Shown one piece after another: positions 1-8,081 of a stretch of 64,000 bases of DNA; within the stretch, counting starts at the first letter, position 1, and every line of letters starts with the position of its first letter. The DNA lies in NCBI RefSeq assembly GCF_000819725.1, contig NZ_CDDH01000056.1, positions 43,971 through 107,970 of the forward strand, written 5' to 3'. The position numbers and the translations under genes are program-made. This DNA comes from Aeromonas australiensis (GTDB taxonomy: Bacteria; Pseudomonadota; Gammaproteobacteria; Enterobacterales; Aeromonadaceae). Under the pieces are notes generated by a model. It was not told the DNA's origin, ran no database searches, and worked only from the letters and a program-made list of their open reading frames with translations.

Positions 1-154
1 TCAACTACTTTTTCAGTACCATTGCCGATCTTTATGAATGTCATTCCAACCTCCACGTATCCATTTAGTCAACTTGATCTCAATCTATCATCTTCAGAAT
101 TTTGTTTAATTACATTTAAGCATAAGTATGAGCTCTGTAACATTTATCCTAGAT

Positions 155-916
155 TTATAGCAGATCATCCACGCAACACATGCTCAATGAGCCTGGCAAG
201 GCAGGGTTTCGCATCAAAGCCTTGCGCACATACTCATCACTATCAAAAAGTAACTCATTCATTTGTTCAGGTTTTAGTAGCGGATTACTCGCCGCTGACA
301 TACGGATTAAAGGACGGTCATCAGAAACAAATTGAATCAATATCCTGGATGGCAATACACGATTAGCGGCTGCCGCAGCCAAAACTCTTATATCATCGTG
401 GTTTGTCCGCTCAAGCAATTTTATCAATAACACTTGAGAAACCTTCGGGTTACCAGCAATACCGAAACGGACATCTTCTGCTTCATCCAGAGATAACGCG
501 TTTAATACGGATAAGGGGGTTGAGGGATTACGAGCCACATTTGCACGGACATGTCTATCAGCATCTGTGGACAATGAATTGAGTACTATTGTGGGGGTTA
601 ACGGATGTCTAGCTACGGCAACTCTCTGTACAACATTAGTATGAGTCGATAATTCACTGAGAGTGCCAGGTTGAATGACAGTACTGCTGATAGCTAATTC
701 ACTCACATCCTCGTCATCATCGTGAGCTAGTCGAGTAATGGCCTCAATAGGAGTTGCAGGATTTCCAGCGACGTAGTAACGAACACATGAATCATCGTCC
801 ATGGATAGCTTGTTTAACTGCTCAGGCGTAGTCAATGGATCTCGAGCTGCCACTATCCGCTCTTCATCTGTTAGTGGTTCCATTTCCAATGAATAATTTT
901 TGAGGTATACATTCAT
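155..916 (-). CDS. Variant leucine-rich (LRV) / HEAT-like repeat protein
   Basis: The 253-residue product is almost entirely a solenoid of about 24-residue units of the form VR-x-x-VA-x-NP-x-TP-x-x-x-L-x-x-LS-x-D. NP or HP plus a following leucine pair recurs from residue 45 to the C-terminus (for example VRANVARNPSTP and VRFGIAGNPKVS). This matches the variant leucine-rich repeat class, an alpha-helical protein-binding scaffold. There is no signal peptide and no catalytic motif. The ATG is chosen because it lies 5 bp downstream of the stop of the gene at 922-1233, so the two probably form one leftward unit. Partner and function are unknown; immunity or adaptor roles are possible but unsupported. 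The repeat call is visible; the role is not. Confidence 0.6.
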   Translation of the reverse strand: MNVYLKNYSLEMEPLTDEERIVAARDPLTTPEQLNKLSMDDDSCVRYYVAGNPATPIEAITRLAHDDDEDVSELAISSTVIQPGTLSELSTHTNVVQRVAVARHPLTPTIVLNSLSTDADRHVRANVARNPSTPLSVLNALSLDEAEDVRFGIAGNPKVSQVLLIKLLERTNHDDIRVLAAAAANRVLPSRILIQFVSDDRPLIRMSAASNPLLKPEQMNELLFDSDEYVRKALMRNPALPGSLSMCCVDDLL

Positions 917-921
917 ATCAA

Positions 922-1233
922 CTATTCCATAGTTGTATTATTGTTTGCAGAAAAATCATCCTGATAGACCTCTACCAACTCATGTTTACTAATAGCAGGG
1001 ACTTGCATATTACTAAATACGATTTCTCCTGAGTCAGCATTGCGTATGAATTTCCAATCGTTAAACCCTATTGTTGAGTCATCAATATAATATGGCCATT
1101 GTTCACCGATATTATCACCAAGCCAGATTAGTGCTGATACCCGATCAGCCATACTTTCTAATGAGAACCCCAACATACACATAGTTCTCTGAATTAACGA
1201 ATGCAGTGAAATTCTTTCCATTGTTACTTCCAT
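922..1233 (-). CDS. Hypothetical protein, 103 aa
   Basis: This small acidic cytoplasmic protein contains WLGDN, WPYYIDD and DWKFIRN patches and an Asn/Thr-rich tail. I do not recognise a family. It ends 5 bp before the LRV-repeat gene, and both read leftward, so they are probably co-transcribed. Size and arrangement would suit an immunity-type or adaptor protein, but no sequence motif shows this. The ATG at 1233 is followed four codons later by another in-frame ATG, so the start could be at either. Confidence 0.45.
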   Translation of the reverse strand: MEVTMERISLHSLIQRTMCMLGFSLESMADRVSALIWLGDNIGEQWPYYIDDSTIGFNDWKFIRNADSGEIVFSNMQVPAISKHELVEVYQDDFSANNNTTME

Positions 1234-1448
1234 GATACAGATAGGTCTTTGTTGTGGAGCTACGGCTATAAGACCTTATGAAATGGAAACGAAAGATGCT
1301 AGTACAGTTTTCGTCAGCCAGTGTTGAGGTTGCTCCTATGCAGGGACACAGCCATGATGGTGCTCGACATGTGCCAGGTAGTCCGTGGATTGCAACAAGT
1401 GGAACACCCCATTTGACAAGTTCCTGGTGGAATACTTGGCCAGATAAC

Positions 1449-1643
1449 TAACTGGATCAGATGCACCACGCCAGTGGTGCAACATAGAAAATTGCTATCG
1501 AGCTATCCTGTCTACCTGGGAGAGCCAGCGCCGAAAGATCTATGGACAATCCTCGCTATGCGAGAATGATGTAGCCACATCGTTACCTGTTAGGTGAGAG
1601 GGGTGCGCTTTATCTATATATATAAAAACAATCCCTCTCAGCT
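1449..1643. repeat. Structured 195-bp repeat, copy 1
   Basis: First of two imperfect direct copies (the second is at 1710-1903). The unit holds ordered hairpins: tgcaccac/gtggtgca with a 4-nt loop at 1462-1481, ctcgc/gcgag at 1552-1564, a short acct/aggt hairpin near 1585-1596, and a closing gagaggg/ccctctc pair that flanks a tatatataaaaaca loop. No ORF is conserved between the copies. It may be a structured RNA, a small non-autonomous element or a regulatory array. The repeat itself is certain; its function is not. Confidence 0.75.
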
Positions 1644-1709
1644 GTGCACCTCAGCTCTAGTGCCACCAAAACACCTTCAACGAATGGTCCAATGGAAACC
1701 ACGGGTAGA

Positions 1710-1903
1710 TAACTGGATCACATGCACCACGACCAGTGGTGCAACCTAGAAAAAATGGCTACTGAGCTATCCTGCCTGGGGGGCGAGTACCGACAGATCT
1801 ATGAACAATCCTCGCTACGCGAGAATGATAGCCATAGCTATTCACCTTTTCAGGTGAGAGGGATACGCTTTATCTATATATATAAAAACAATCCCTCTCA
1901 GCT
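1710..1903. repeat. Structured 194-bp repeat, copy 2
   Basis: Second copy of the unit at 1449-1643, starting 261 bp later. All hairpins are kept although the sequence between them differs. The first hairpin has a 5-nt instead of a 4-nt loop. The small hairpin here reads cacct/aggtg where copy 1 has tacct/aggtg, so a T-G pair became C-G. The copy stops about 27 bp short of the stop codon of vagC, so the vagC 3' flank has been replaced by repeat DNA. The stretch 1234-1929 holds nothing else that I can call. Confidence 0.75.
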
Positions 1904-1929
1904 ACGCAACTCAGTTACCCTGCTGGACC

Positions 1930-2157
1930 TCAGAGTTTCTCTCGCTCCTGGGCGGTTGGCTGCTCACGTTCGGCCATGAAGTCGGTGCTCATAGAGGGCT
2001 CATCAAACCACCTATCCCAGGACTCACCTACAGGTGTGATTATGCGAGTACGACCAACCACGACGATCTCAACATGCGTGACCTCATCTGGCAGGGCCAC
2101 TGCCTCGGGCAGGTAAACCCCCTGGCCACGACCACACTTAAAAACTGTTGATTCCAT
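1930..2157 (-). CDS. vagC: VagC/VapB-type antitoxin, orphan
   Basis: The 75-residue AbrB/MazE-type antitoxin reads MESTVFKCGRGQGVYLPEAVALP and has the VagC signature GRTRIITPVGESWDRWF followed by DFMAEREQP. Known family members pair with a PIN-domain toxin (VagD/VapC) whose start normally overlaps or abuts the antitoxin stop. Here the stop is followed only by a short spacer and then the 194-bp structured repeat, so no toxin is present. An earlier in-frame ATG at 2184 exists, but the ATG at 2157 matches the family N-terminus. It is probably a leftover of a plasmid addiction module, possibly still acting against other VapC toxins. Confidence 0.8.
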   Translation of the reverse strand: MESTVFKCGRGQGVYLPEAVALPDEVTHVEIVVVGRTRIITPVGESWDRWFDEPSMSTDFMAEREQPTAQEREKL

Positions 2158-2257
2158 CACGCGTCCTATGAAGCCAGATACCATGTGAACCGAACATAGC
2201 TAATGGGCCCGGTATGTCAACTGACAACGGATGCACACGTTATGCAATACGGCTATA

Positions 2258-2273
2258 CTGTATATAAAAACAG
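2258..2273 (+). promoter_or_regulatory. LexA (SOS) box of umuDC
   Basis: The 16-bp site CTGTATATAAAAACAG matches the LexA consensus CTGT-N8-ACAG perfectly. It lies 16 bp before the umuD start and overlaps a TATACT-like -10 at 2254-2259. Repression by LexA and induction by DNA damage follow. Confidence 0.92.
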
Positions 2274-2289
2274 TAACCAGTGAGCCACC

Positions 2290-2712
2290 ATGTTCGCCAT
2301 CCCACATCCAACCCCGGACGCTCTAGAGCTGCCGCTTTTTCTGTCCCCTGTAGTTTGCGGCTTTCCTAGCCCAGCACAGGACTATATTGAGCAAACCATA
2401 GATCTGAACCAGATCTGCATTGAGCACCCCGCAGCAACGTACTATGTCAGGGCCAGTGGCCAAAGCATGGTGGAAAAGGGCATCAATGACGGGGATCTTT
2501 TGATCGTCGATAGAGCGCTCAAGGCCCGCCACGGCGCTATCGTTCTAGCCTGCCTTGATGGAGAATTCACTGTCAAACAGCTGCAAGAACGCCCGTTCCC
2601 TGCCCTGCTACCCGCCAATCCAGATTTCCAGCCCATCCATCTATTGGACGGGCAAGAACTAGAGATTTTTGGCGTCGTAACCTATGTACTCCACAAGACC
2701 AAACTGGGGTAA
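2290..2712 (+). CDS. umuD: UmuD, SOS mutagenesis peptidase subunit of Pol V
   Basis: The 140-residue protein has the UmuD layout: a short N-terminal arm, the Cys23-Gly24 self-cleavage bond (in VVCGFPSP), the nucleophile Ser59 in ASGQSM, and the general-base Lys96 in GEFTVKQL. RecA filaments trigger autocleavage to UmuD', two copies of which join UmuC to form translesion polymerase V. The length equals that of the E. coli protein. It is preceded by a perfect SOS box and followed after 3 bp by umuC, so the two form an operon. The copy lies on mobile-type DNA; a second, mostly deleted umuDC remains at 27029-27213. Confidence 0.95.
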   Translation: MFAIPHPTPDALELPLFLSPVVCGFPSPAQDYIEQTIDLNQICIEHPAATYYVRASGQSMVEKGINDGDLLIVDRALKARHGAIVLACLDGEFTVKQLQERPFPALLPANPDFQPIHLLDGQELEIFGVVTYVLHKTKLG

Positions 2713-2715
2713 ACC

Positions 2716-3987
2716 ATGCCCAACGCCATTGCCCTCGTCGATGTGAACAACTTCTATGCGTCCTGCGAGCGTCTGTTTAGGCCAGACTTCAAGGGGCGCC
2801 CGATCGTGGTGCTATCGAACAACGACGGCTGCGTTGTGGCTCGCTCGGCAGAAGCCAAGGCGCTTGGCATCAAGATGGGTGTTCCCTACTTCCAGATCCG
2901 TCAGTTCTTCGAGGCCGTAGGCGGTGTTTGGTTCTCGAGCAACTACGCCCTCTATGGTGATATGTCACAGCGCGTAATGACCACGCTGGAAGGCATGGTG
3001 CCAACTGTCGAGGTGTACAGTGTTGATGAGGCGTTTGTTGAACTGAACGAATCCTGGGCGGGAGACCTAACAGCATATGGTCGTCAGATCCGTGAACGAA
3101 TACAGCAATGGACTGGACTCACAGTCGGCGTCGGGATCGGGCCAACCAAAACACTCGCCAAGCTGGCAAACTACGCCGCGAAGAAGTGGCCTGCGACTGG
3201 TGGAGTGGTTGATTTGCGTGATGAGGCACGTCGAGCGCGTTTGATGGCTATCACTCCGGTCGGGGAAATATGGGGAATAGGTAGAAAACTGACCACCAGG
3301 CTCGAAGCGCACGGGATCAATAGTGTGGCGGACCTAGTCGCTGTCGATGGTAAAAACCTACGGCATCGTTATGGGGTCGTTGTTGAGCGAACCGTGCTAG
3401 AGCTACGCGGCTATCCATGCGCCAGCCTGGAGCAGGACACACAAGCCAAACAGCAGATCATCTGCTCCCGATCATTCGGTGAACGGATCACACACATGAA
3501 TTCCATGCATCAAGCACTCGCAGGATATATGGAACGTGCAGCTGAAAAACTCCGGGCAGAAGGAATGTGCTGTCGCCATGTCACCCTATTCATTCGTACC
3601 AGTCCCTTCAATGACAAAGAGCCCTACTACGGCAACCACGTGAGCACCACGCTGGCTGTGCCTACCAACGATACCAGGGAGCTGCTGGGAGTGATCCACT
3701 CACTGCTCTCTCATATCTGGCGGGATGGGCACCGCTACCAAAAAGGGGGCGTGATGCTAGCCGACTTTACTCCTATCGGCAGCCAACAGGGAGATTTGTT
3801 CGACCATCATCAACATAAGCCCCGCAGCCAGGACCTAATGCAGATGATCGACCGAATCAACCAGGGACGATTAGGAAAAATTCATTTTGGATCTTGTGGG
3901 AGAGACAACAGTGATTGGATTATGAGGCGTGAAAAACTCAGTCCCCGCTATACCACGGCATTAGACGAATTACCCATTGCAAAGTGA
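2716..3987 (+). CDS. umuC: UmuC, Y-family DNA polymerase V catalytic subunit
   Basis: The 423-residue Y-family polymerase starts with the metal-binding [10 protein letters not shown] motif, has the catalytic SVDEAF motif near residue 101, a helix-hairpin-helix thumb region ([17 protein letters not shown]), and a C-terminal QQGDLFD beta-clamp-binding peptide. Full length compared with E. coli UmuC (422). It performs error-prone translesion synthesis together with UmuD'. Only 3 bp separate it from umuD, so it shares the SOS promoter. Its 3' end overlaps the convergent ORF at 3970-4377 by 18 bp. Confidence 0.95.
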   Translation: MPNAIALVDVNNFYASCERLFRPDFKGRPIVVLSNNDGCVVARSAEAKALGIKMGVPYFQIRQFFEAVGGVWFSSNYALYGDMSQRVMTTLEGMVPTVEVYSVDEAFVELNESWAGDLTAYGRQIRERIQQWTGLTVGVGIGPTKTLAKLANYAAKKWPATGGVVDLRDEARRARLMAITPVGEIWGIGRKLTTRLEAHGINSVADLVAVDGKNLRHRYGVVVERTVLELRGYPCASLEQDTQAKQQIICSRSFGERITHMNSMHQALAGYMERAAEKLRAEGMCCRHVTLFIRTSPFNDKEPYYGNHVSTTLAVPTNDTRELLGVIHSLLSHIWRDGHRYQKGGVMLADFTPIGSQQGDLFDHHQHKPRSQDLMQMIDRINQGRLGKIHFGSCGRDNSDWIMRREKLSPRYTTALDELPIAK

Positions 3988-4377
3988 CAACCCGGATTTG
4001 CACTCAGCAAGGCGCTCTTGCGCCATCATCAATTCGCAACCGGTGATTCGGTCAACGCCTTTCACGTCACGCATTGGTGGTTTAATCACATGTCCGTTGA
4101 GCATTCCAGTTAGCATCCACTGCCGCAGTTGGCCCAATGAGAGCCCCAATTGCCTGGCAGCATCCACCATTCGCCATGACTGCTTAAATTGCAGATCGTC
4201 GGACACAGGGTCAAAGTTTCCAGCCTGCAATTTTAACAAAGCCCGGTGAGCAAGGGTCTCTGCCATTGGACCGAACCGCGCTTCGCTATAGGTGACTTTC
4301 TGCCCTAAGTAGCTTGCCTGCCACAGGCCACGAGATGGTTGAACTGTAACGCTGCCGGAACCAAATGGTTTACTCAT
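3970..4377 (-). CDS. Hypothetical protein with possible helix-turn-helix, 135 aa
   Basis: Convergent with umuC and overlapping its last codons by 18 bp. The C-terminal half ([18 protein letters not shown], then [16 protein letters not shown]) resembles a MerR- or excisionase-like helix-turn-helix followed by a wing. The N-terminal half, rich in aromatic residues and glycines, is unfamiliar. No signal or membrane segment. Codon use is like that of umuDC. A role as a small DNA-binding accessory protein of the element is a guess. Confidence 0.5.
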   Translation of the reverse strand: MSKPFGSGSVTVQPSRGLWQASYLGQKVTYSEARFGPMAETLAHRALLKLQAGNFDPVSDDLQFKQSWRMVDAARQLGLSLGQLRQWMLTGMLNGHVIKPPMRDVKGVDRITGCELMMAQERLAECKSGLSLCNG

Positions 4378-4602
4378 TACACACTCTATCCTCTATAAAG
4401 GCCCAGTATGAGGCGGGGATTGCCTCAAAATACAACCCGAGTCGCTCAGTATATACATTCCAAATCCTGCATAAAACACACGCTAGTGCACGAAAAATTC
4501 TGTGCACCCACTGGGCTTCCACTACTCAAACATTATTTCAAGGCTTCTAAACCTTCCTTACACGAGTGTGCTTTGCGCTAAATAATGTGTGAGTAAGCAA
4601 CC

Positions 4603-5088
4603 ATGATTTCCACAAGAAAAGTCCTGCAAATCCATCGTTTCGTCAGTCGTGCCATTGATCAACCCCCCTCCATGACCACCCAGGGTATGGTTCAAATCTT
4701 GGACTGGACCATCATGCGCGTGCAGCAAAACCAAATCCGGGAGGAGGCCTATCCCTGTATCTTTGCCAGAGGGGCTGAACTGTTTTATCTGATTAGTTCA
4801 ATCCGACCGTTTAGGCGATACAACCAGTTAACCGCTTTGTGTGTTGTCGACTGGTGTGTCCGACAACATGGCTTTGGCCTCAAAGATCTGCATCTGGATG
4901 AACAGCGGGTCATAACGGAGCGCATAAGACGCGATTACCGGGAACCGGTTTTGCAGGCAAGTGACCATTTTGCTCAGGAGTACCGCTACTGGTTTTTCAT
5001 GCATAGCGAGCCCATCAGTAAACAAAGTGCCAGGTCTGCTAGTGCAATTACATCCATTAGTCGCAGCTTGTTTGATCTCAACTGGTAA
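4603..5088 (+). CDS. Doc/Fic-fold-like protein with degenerate active site
   Basis: The 161-residue protein has, at residues 65-94, a block laid out like the Doc toxin core HPFxDxNKRTALxxxxxFLxxNG. Here it reads IRPFRRYNQLTALCVVDWCVRQHG. The PF, N, TAL and final G positions match, but the catalytic histidine is Arg68 and the phosphate-binding D/G and K-R are replaced (Arg72, Gln75, Leu76). If the homology is right, the protein cannot phosphorylate or AMPylate in the usual way. No antitoxin-like gene precedes it. The next genes on the same strand are a sirtuin and a cREC protein. The fold assignment rests on one motif and is moderate. Confidence 0.45.
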   Translation: MISTRKVLQIHRFVSRAIDQPPSMTTQGMVQILDWTIMRVQQNQIREEAYPCIFARGAELFYLISSIRPFRRYNQLTALCVVDWCVRQHGFGLKDLHLDEQRVITERIRRDYREPVLQASDHFAQEYRYWFFMHSEPISKQSARSASAITSISRSLFDLNW

Positions 5089-5217
5089 CTGCCGCTCCCC
5101 TCATTCTTACCTCGATGAGGTGAGCAGAAACATAGCAATGAGGTGTGACCCCAACCGCCCTGGTTCAGAAACAAATCAATCGGGTGGACTGATCGTGCCA
5201 TAACGAAAGGTGGTCGT

Positions 5218-6003
5218 ATGCAACCAATAGCTTCCCGTGCTCGAAGACATCAGCGCCGTCATAGAGAAAAAAAAGTACAAGCCGCGATAACGGGCCAACA
5301 CTACCATCCCACAATCCTCTTCTTTACCGGGGCGGGTTTGTCAGCGGAAAGCGGTGTGCCCACGTTTAGAAGTGAAGGTATTTGGCGTAATCATAAGAAC
5401 TGGCGCTATTCCCACGCTAGTAGCATGAGTACGGATCTGGCTGGCTTCTTGGACTTTCACAACAAACGGCGTCAAACCATGTTAGAAGCCGCCCCCTCAC
5501 AAGCGCATTATCTGATAGCCCTGCTACAACAGAAATGTACTGTTAGGGTCATAACCCAAAATATTGATGACTTACATGAGAGAGCAGGTAGCCGTGATGT
5601 CCTTCATCTGCATGGTTCAATCCAGTTTTTGGTCCCCATCGGTTTCCGTAGCAAAAAATATCGCCAGCCTTGGCATGAAGATGTGAAGGTCGGTGATCGC
5701 AGCCCATCCACTGGCTCACAATTGCGTCCAGATATCGTGCTGTTTGGTGAAAAGATTTATGAATATCAACAAGCTCGTCGCTGGCTCTGCGAGGCTGATA
5801 CCGTAGTAGTTGTCGGCACCAGTTTGCTTGTTGAGCCTGCGAGCTCTCTGTTACAAAACATCAACCCTGGCGCATGTGTCTACTACATCGATCCCGATCT
5901 TGGTTTGTCATCCAGACTACCGTTTCCCGGTGAGCTGATTGTTGATGGGGCCAGTCGCGGGATTGCTCAAGTATTGGAACTGAACCTGGAGAGAATGGCA
6001 TGA
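5218..6003 (+). CDS. Sir2-family NAD-dependent protein, zinc cysteines absent
   Basis: The 261-residue sirtuin core has the NAD motif GAGLSAESGVPTFR at 38-51, TQNIDDLH at 113-120, the catalytic His132 in LHLHGS, RPDIVLFGE, and GTSLLVEPAS. Bacterial deacylases usually carry four zinc-binding cysteines in the insert after the catalytic His; here the insert (about 137-168) has none. A basic tail of about 30 residues precedes the core. The product should bind and cleave NAD, either removing acyl groups or acting as an NAD hydrolase; sequence alone does not say which. The stop overlaps the start of the cREC gene (ATGA), so the two are translationally coupled. Confidence 0.85.
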   Translation: MQPIASRARRHQRRHREKKVQAAITGQHYHPTILFFTGAGLSAESGVPTFRSEGIWRNHKNWRYSHASSMSTDLAGFLDFHNKRRQTMLEAAPSQAHYLIALLQQKCTVRVITQNIDDLHERAGSRDVLHLHGSIQFLVPIGFRSKKYRQPWHEDVKVGDRSPSTGSQLRPDIVLFGEKIYEYQQARRWLCEADTVVVVGTSLLVEPASSLLQNINPGACVYYIDPDLGLSSRLPFPGELIVDGASRGIAQVLELNLERMA

Positions 6004-6299
6004 AATTATATCTGGATGATGAAAGAAAAACTCCGGTAGGGTGGGTTCGCGTATTTTGGCCGGACGAGGCAATTGCATGGCTAAAAACAGAGATGGTGAC
6101 TGAAATTAGTCTTGACCATGACCTAGGTGATGATGATAGAGGAACCGGCTACGACGTTATTCTCTGGATAGAAAATGAGGTAATGACAAATAACTTCATC
6201 CCTCCCCAAATTAATATTCATTCAGCAAATGTCTCCGCAAGAATAAAAATGGAACTGGGCATTATGGCCATAAATGGCTTTTTAGGGAATTCAACATGA
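6000..6299 (+). CDS. Cyclic-phosphate-processing receiver-like (cREC) protein
   Basis: The 99-residue protein opens with LYLDDERKTPVGWVRVFWPDEAIAWL and continues with SLDHDLGDDDRGTGYDVILWI and INIHSANVSARIKM. This is the cREC fold: receiver-like acidic pockets (DDER and DHDLG) and a histidine-bearing motif (IHSAN). The family has been predicted to act on cyclic phosphate or nucleotide-linked substrates. It overlaps the sirtuin gene by 4 bp. A coupled NAD-consuming enzyme and phosphate-processing partner is suggestive of a nucleotide-based stress or defence module, which is inference. Confidence 0.7.
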   Translation: MKLYLDDERKTPVGWVRVFWPDEAIAWLKTEMVTEISLDHDLGDDDRGTGYDVILWIENEVMTNNFIPPQINIHSANVSARIKMELGIMAINGFLGNST

Positions 6300-6568
6300 C
6301 AAGTCCAGAGCTGTGGCTAAACTCCAGAGATAGTAAATCATGTCACTATGTATAAAGCCCTCTGGAACTTGGGGAGGAATTGATATCTGCAATGAACTTT
6401 CAACAGTTAAAAGCCCCCCCTGAAAAATAAAAAGGCTTCTAAAATCGACAAGTACGAGTAATGAGATTTTCCTTTTAAAACATAAATGGTAAAAACGCTA
6501 TCTTGTTGACTTTTATTTAATTCAGAATGACAATCTAACTTCCACTTTGACGATGTAATGGACAATGT

Positions 6569-7288
6569 ATGAGTACGGATATCAATTTCTTGTGTAAAGA
6601 GAGTCTGTTTGCGTTCATCCAAAACAAATATGATAACTTAAAGAATGATATGGGGTGGGACCTGCTTTTCTGTAGGTATGAGAACATGCTATCCCCTCAG
6701 TATCCTGTCGCATTCTTTGGTATAAATCCAGGTGGTGGACCATGTGATACCAACGCAATTTCAGTGGAGTCTGAATGTGCATACTACAGTGAACCTTGGA
6801 AGGGCTGCGAGGAGGGTGAAGCACCGCTACAACAGCAGATGAGAGCCTTATATACAATGATTGGCGATGAACTGGGTGTATCATACAAGCAGCTCATGGA
6901 TGGCTCTCTGATGACAAACTATATTCCTGCCCGCTCACGAAATTGGCATTCATTAAAAGGAAAGGATGAATGGCTTGAACATGCACGTCAAATATGGGGT
7001 GAGCGTATAACACAGGTCCACTGTAAACTCTATATCGCGATTTCGAAAATCGTATTTGATGAACTGGATAGCCATTTAACCAAGCATGGTTTCCAGATGG
7101 TTGATAAAATCAATGAACAGATTGGCTGGGGGAGAGTCAGATACCAAATTCAGCGTTACGAAAGGGGGGATCAAGTTTCCTTGCTTGTACGCCTCCCTCA
7201 TTTGTCAACATACAAAATATTTAGTCGTCCAGCATGTCAACCTGCAATGGATATAATTAAGCGTGAGATCTCTAAAGCTCTTATATGA
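6569..7288 (+). CDS. Uracil-DNA-glycosylase-superfamily-like protein, unassigned
   Basis: The 239-residue cytoplasmic protein has VAFFGINPGGGP at about 47-58, the place and shape of the GxNPG water-activating motif of the UDG superfamily, and a late RLPHLSTYKIF segment where the superfamily has its HPS/HLS motif. The rest (for example SLMTNYIPARSRNW and YIAISKIVFDEL) fits an alpha/beta/alpha glycosylase fold but matches no named subfamily. Base composition is more AT-rich than in umuDC. It stands alone on the + strand, ending before a bidirectional hairpin. Glycosylase activity is inferred, not shown. Confidence 0.45.
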   Translation: MSTDINFLCKESLFAFIQNKYDNLKNDMGWDLLFCRYENMLSPQYPVAFFGINPGGGPCDTNAISVESECAYYSEPWKGCEEGEAPLQQQMRALYTMIGDELGVSYKQLMDGSLMTNYIPARSRNWHSLKGKDEWLEHARQIWGERITQVHCKLYIAISKIVFDELDSHLTKHGFQMVDKINEQIGWGRVRYQIQRYERGDQVSLLVRLPHLSTYKIFSRPACQPAMDIIKREISKALI

Positions 7289-7320
7289 CGACTTGCTTCA
7301 TTAGAGAATCGAAGCCAAAA

Positions 7321-7345
7321 ATGACACCGGTCAAACCGGTGTCAT
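7321..7345. terminator. Hairpin between convergent genes
   Basis: Perfect 11-bp stem atgacaccggt/accggtgtcat with a 3-nt loop, followed by a T-rich run on the + strand. It separates the + gene ending at 7288 from the - gene ending at 7331 and includes the last codons of the latter. Confidence 0.75.
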
Positions 7346-8059
7346 ATCTATACTTCTTTTTTTCGTACATGGAAATTTTTTAGCTCGTGTCAAATTTTTA
7401 TATTTATCTTTAGCTTTATTTCGAGAGGCACTTTCTAACTTACTCTGTTTCATATCCATGCCTTCAGTGCAAAAGTAAAAAAGAACTCTCTCAGCACAAT
7501 ATAGGTCACATTTCTCTTTTTCTGAGAAAGGTACTTTTTCATTGCTTCTTTTCAGGGCATATAATAGCAGATCAAGTATCTCAGATAGACATCCTTTCTT
7601 ACGAAAACGCTCCACTTTCTCATACTCTCTTTCATACTCATCCTTCTCTACGCTACATTCCTCAACCATAGGAATAGCATCAATAATCACACCAATAAAC
7701 TCACCGACTTTCCGACCCGGTATAAAACCATAGCAATCACTATACTGCTCATCGTCGCCTTTACTACGCTTAATCACAGGAGAACCACCAAGGAACCCAC
7801 GCCTCATATTTTCCATATAAGCATACTGGACCAGTCGTTGCTGCTCTTGGACCCAAAGCCTTGCATTTTTTACGTCAGCCTCGGTTAACTCTTTTATAAG
7901 GGAAAAATCAGAATTCACATCAACTGTACCTAGGTGAACATTTACAGCCCTATACCTACGAACACATTTACCTGAACTGAGCTCCAGCTCTTCCAGTACA
8001 CTCACGGTTTTGCTAAATGATACTGTTCTAAGATTTGCATTCAACCTCATGTTAGCCAT
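7331..8059 (-). CDS. Hypothetical protein downstream of relaxase, 242 aa
   Basis: This charged protein has a central FIPGRKVGEFIGVIID segment, an acidic/basic coiled-coil-like stretch (VEKDEYEREYEKVERFRKK) and a lysine-rich C-terminus. I recognise no family. It follows the relaxase gene on the same strand after 22 bp and so belongs to the mobilization operon. AT-rich, with a codon use like that of mobC and the relaxase. It could be an accessory mobilization or replication-control protein. Confidence 0.5.
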   Translation of the reverse strand: MANMRLNANLRTVSFSKTVSVLEELELSSGKCVRRYRAVNVHLGTVDVNSDFSLIKELTEADVKNARLWVQEQQRLVQYAYMENMRRGFLGGSPVIKRSKGDDEQYSDCYGFIPGRKVGEFIGVIIDAIPMVEECSVEKDEYEREYEKVERFRKKGCLSEILDLLLYALKRSNEKVPFSEKEKCDLYCAERVLFYFCTEGMDMKQSKLESASRNKAKDKYKNLTRAKKFPCTKKRSIDMTPV

Positions 8060-8081
8060 GCCACACCTCTCATTATTATTG

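Noticed and set aside
1722..1979. An 85-aa ORF within repeat copy 2
   Set aside because: The corresponding frame is not open in copy 1, so it is not conserved between the two copies, and it runs antisense into vagC.
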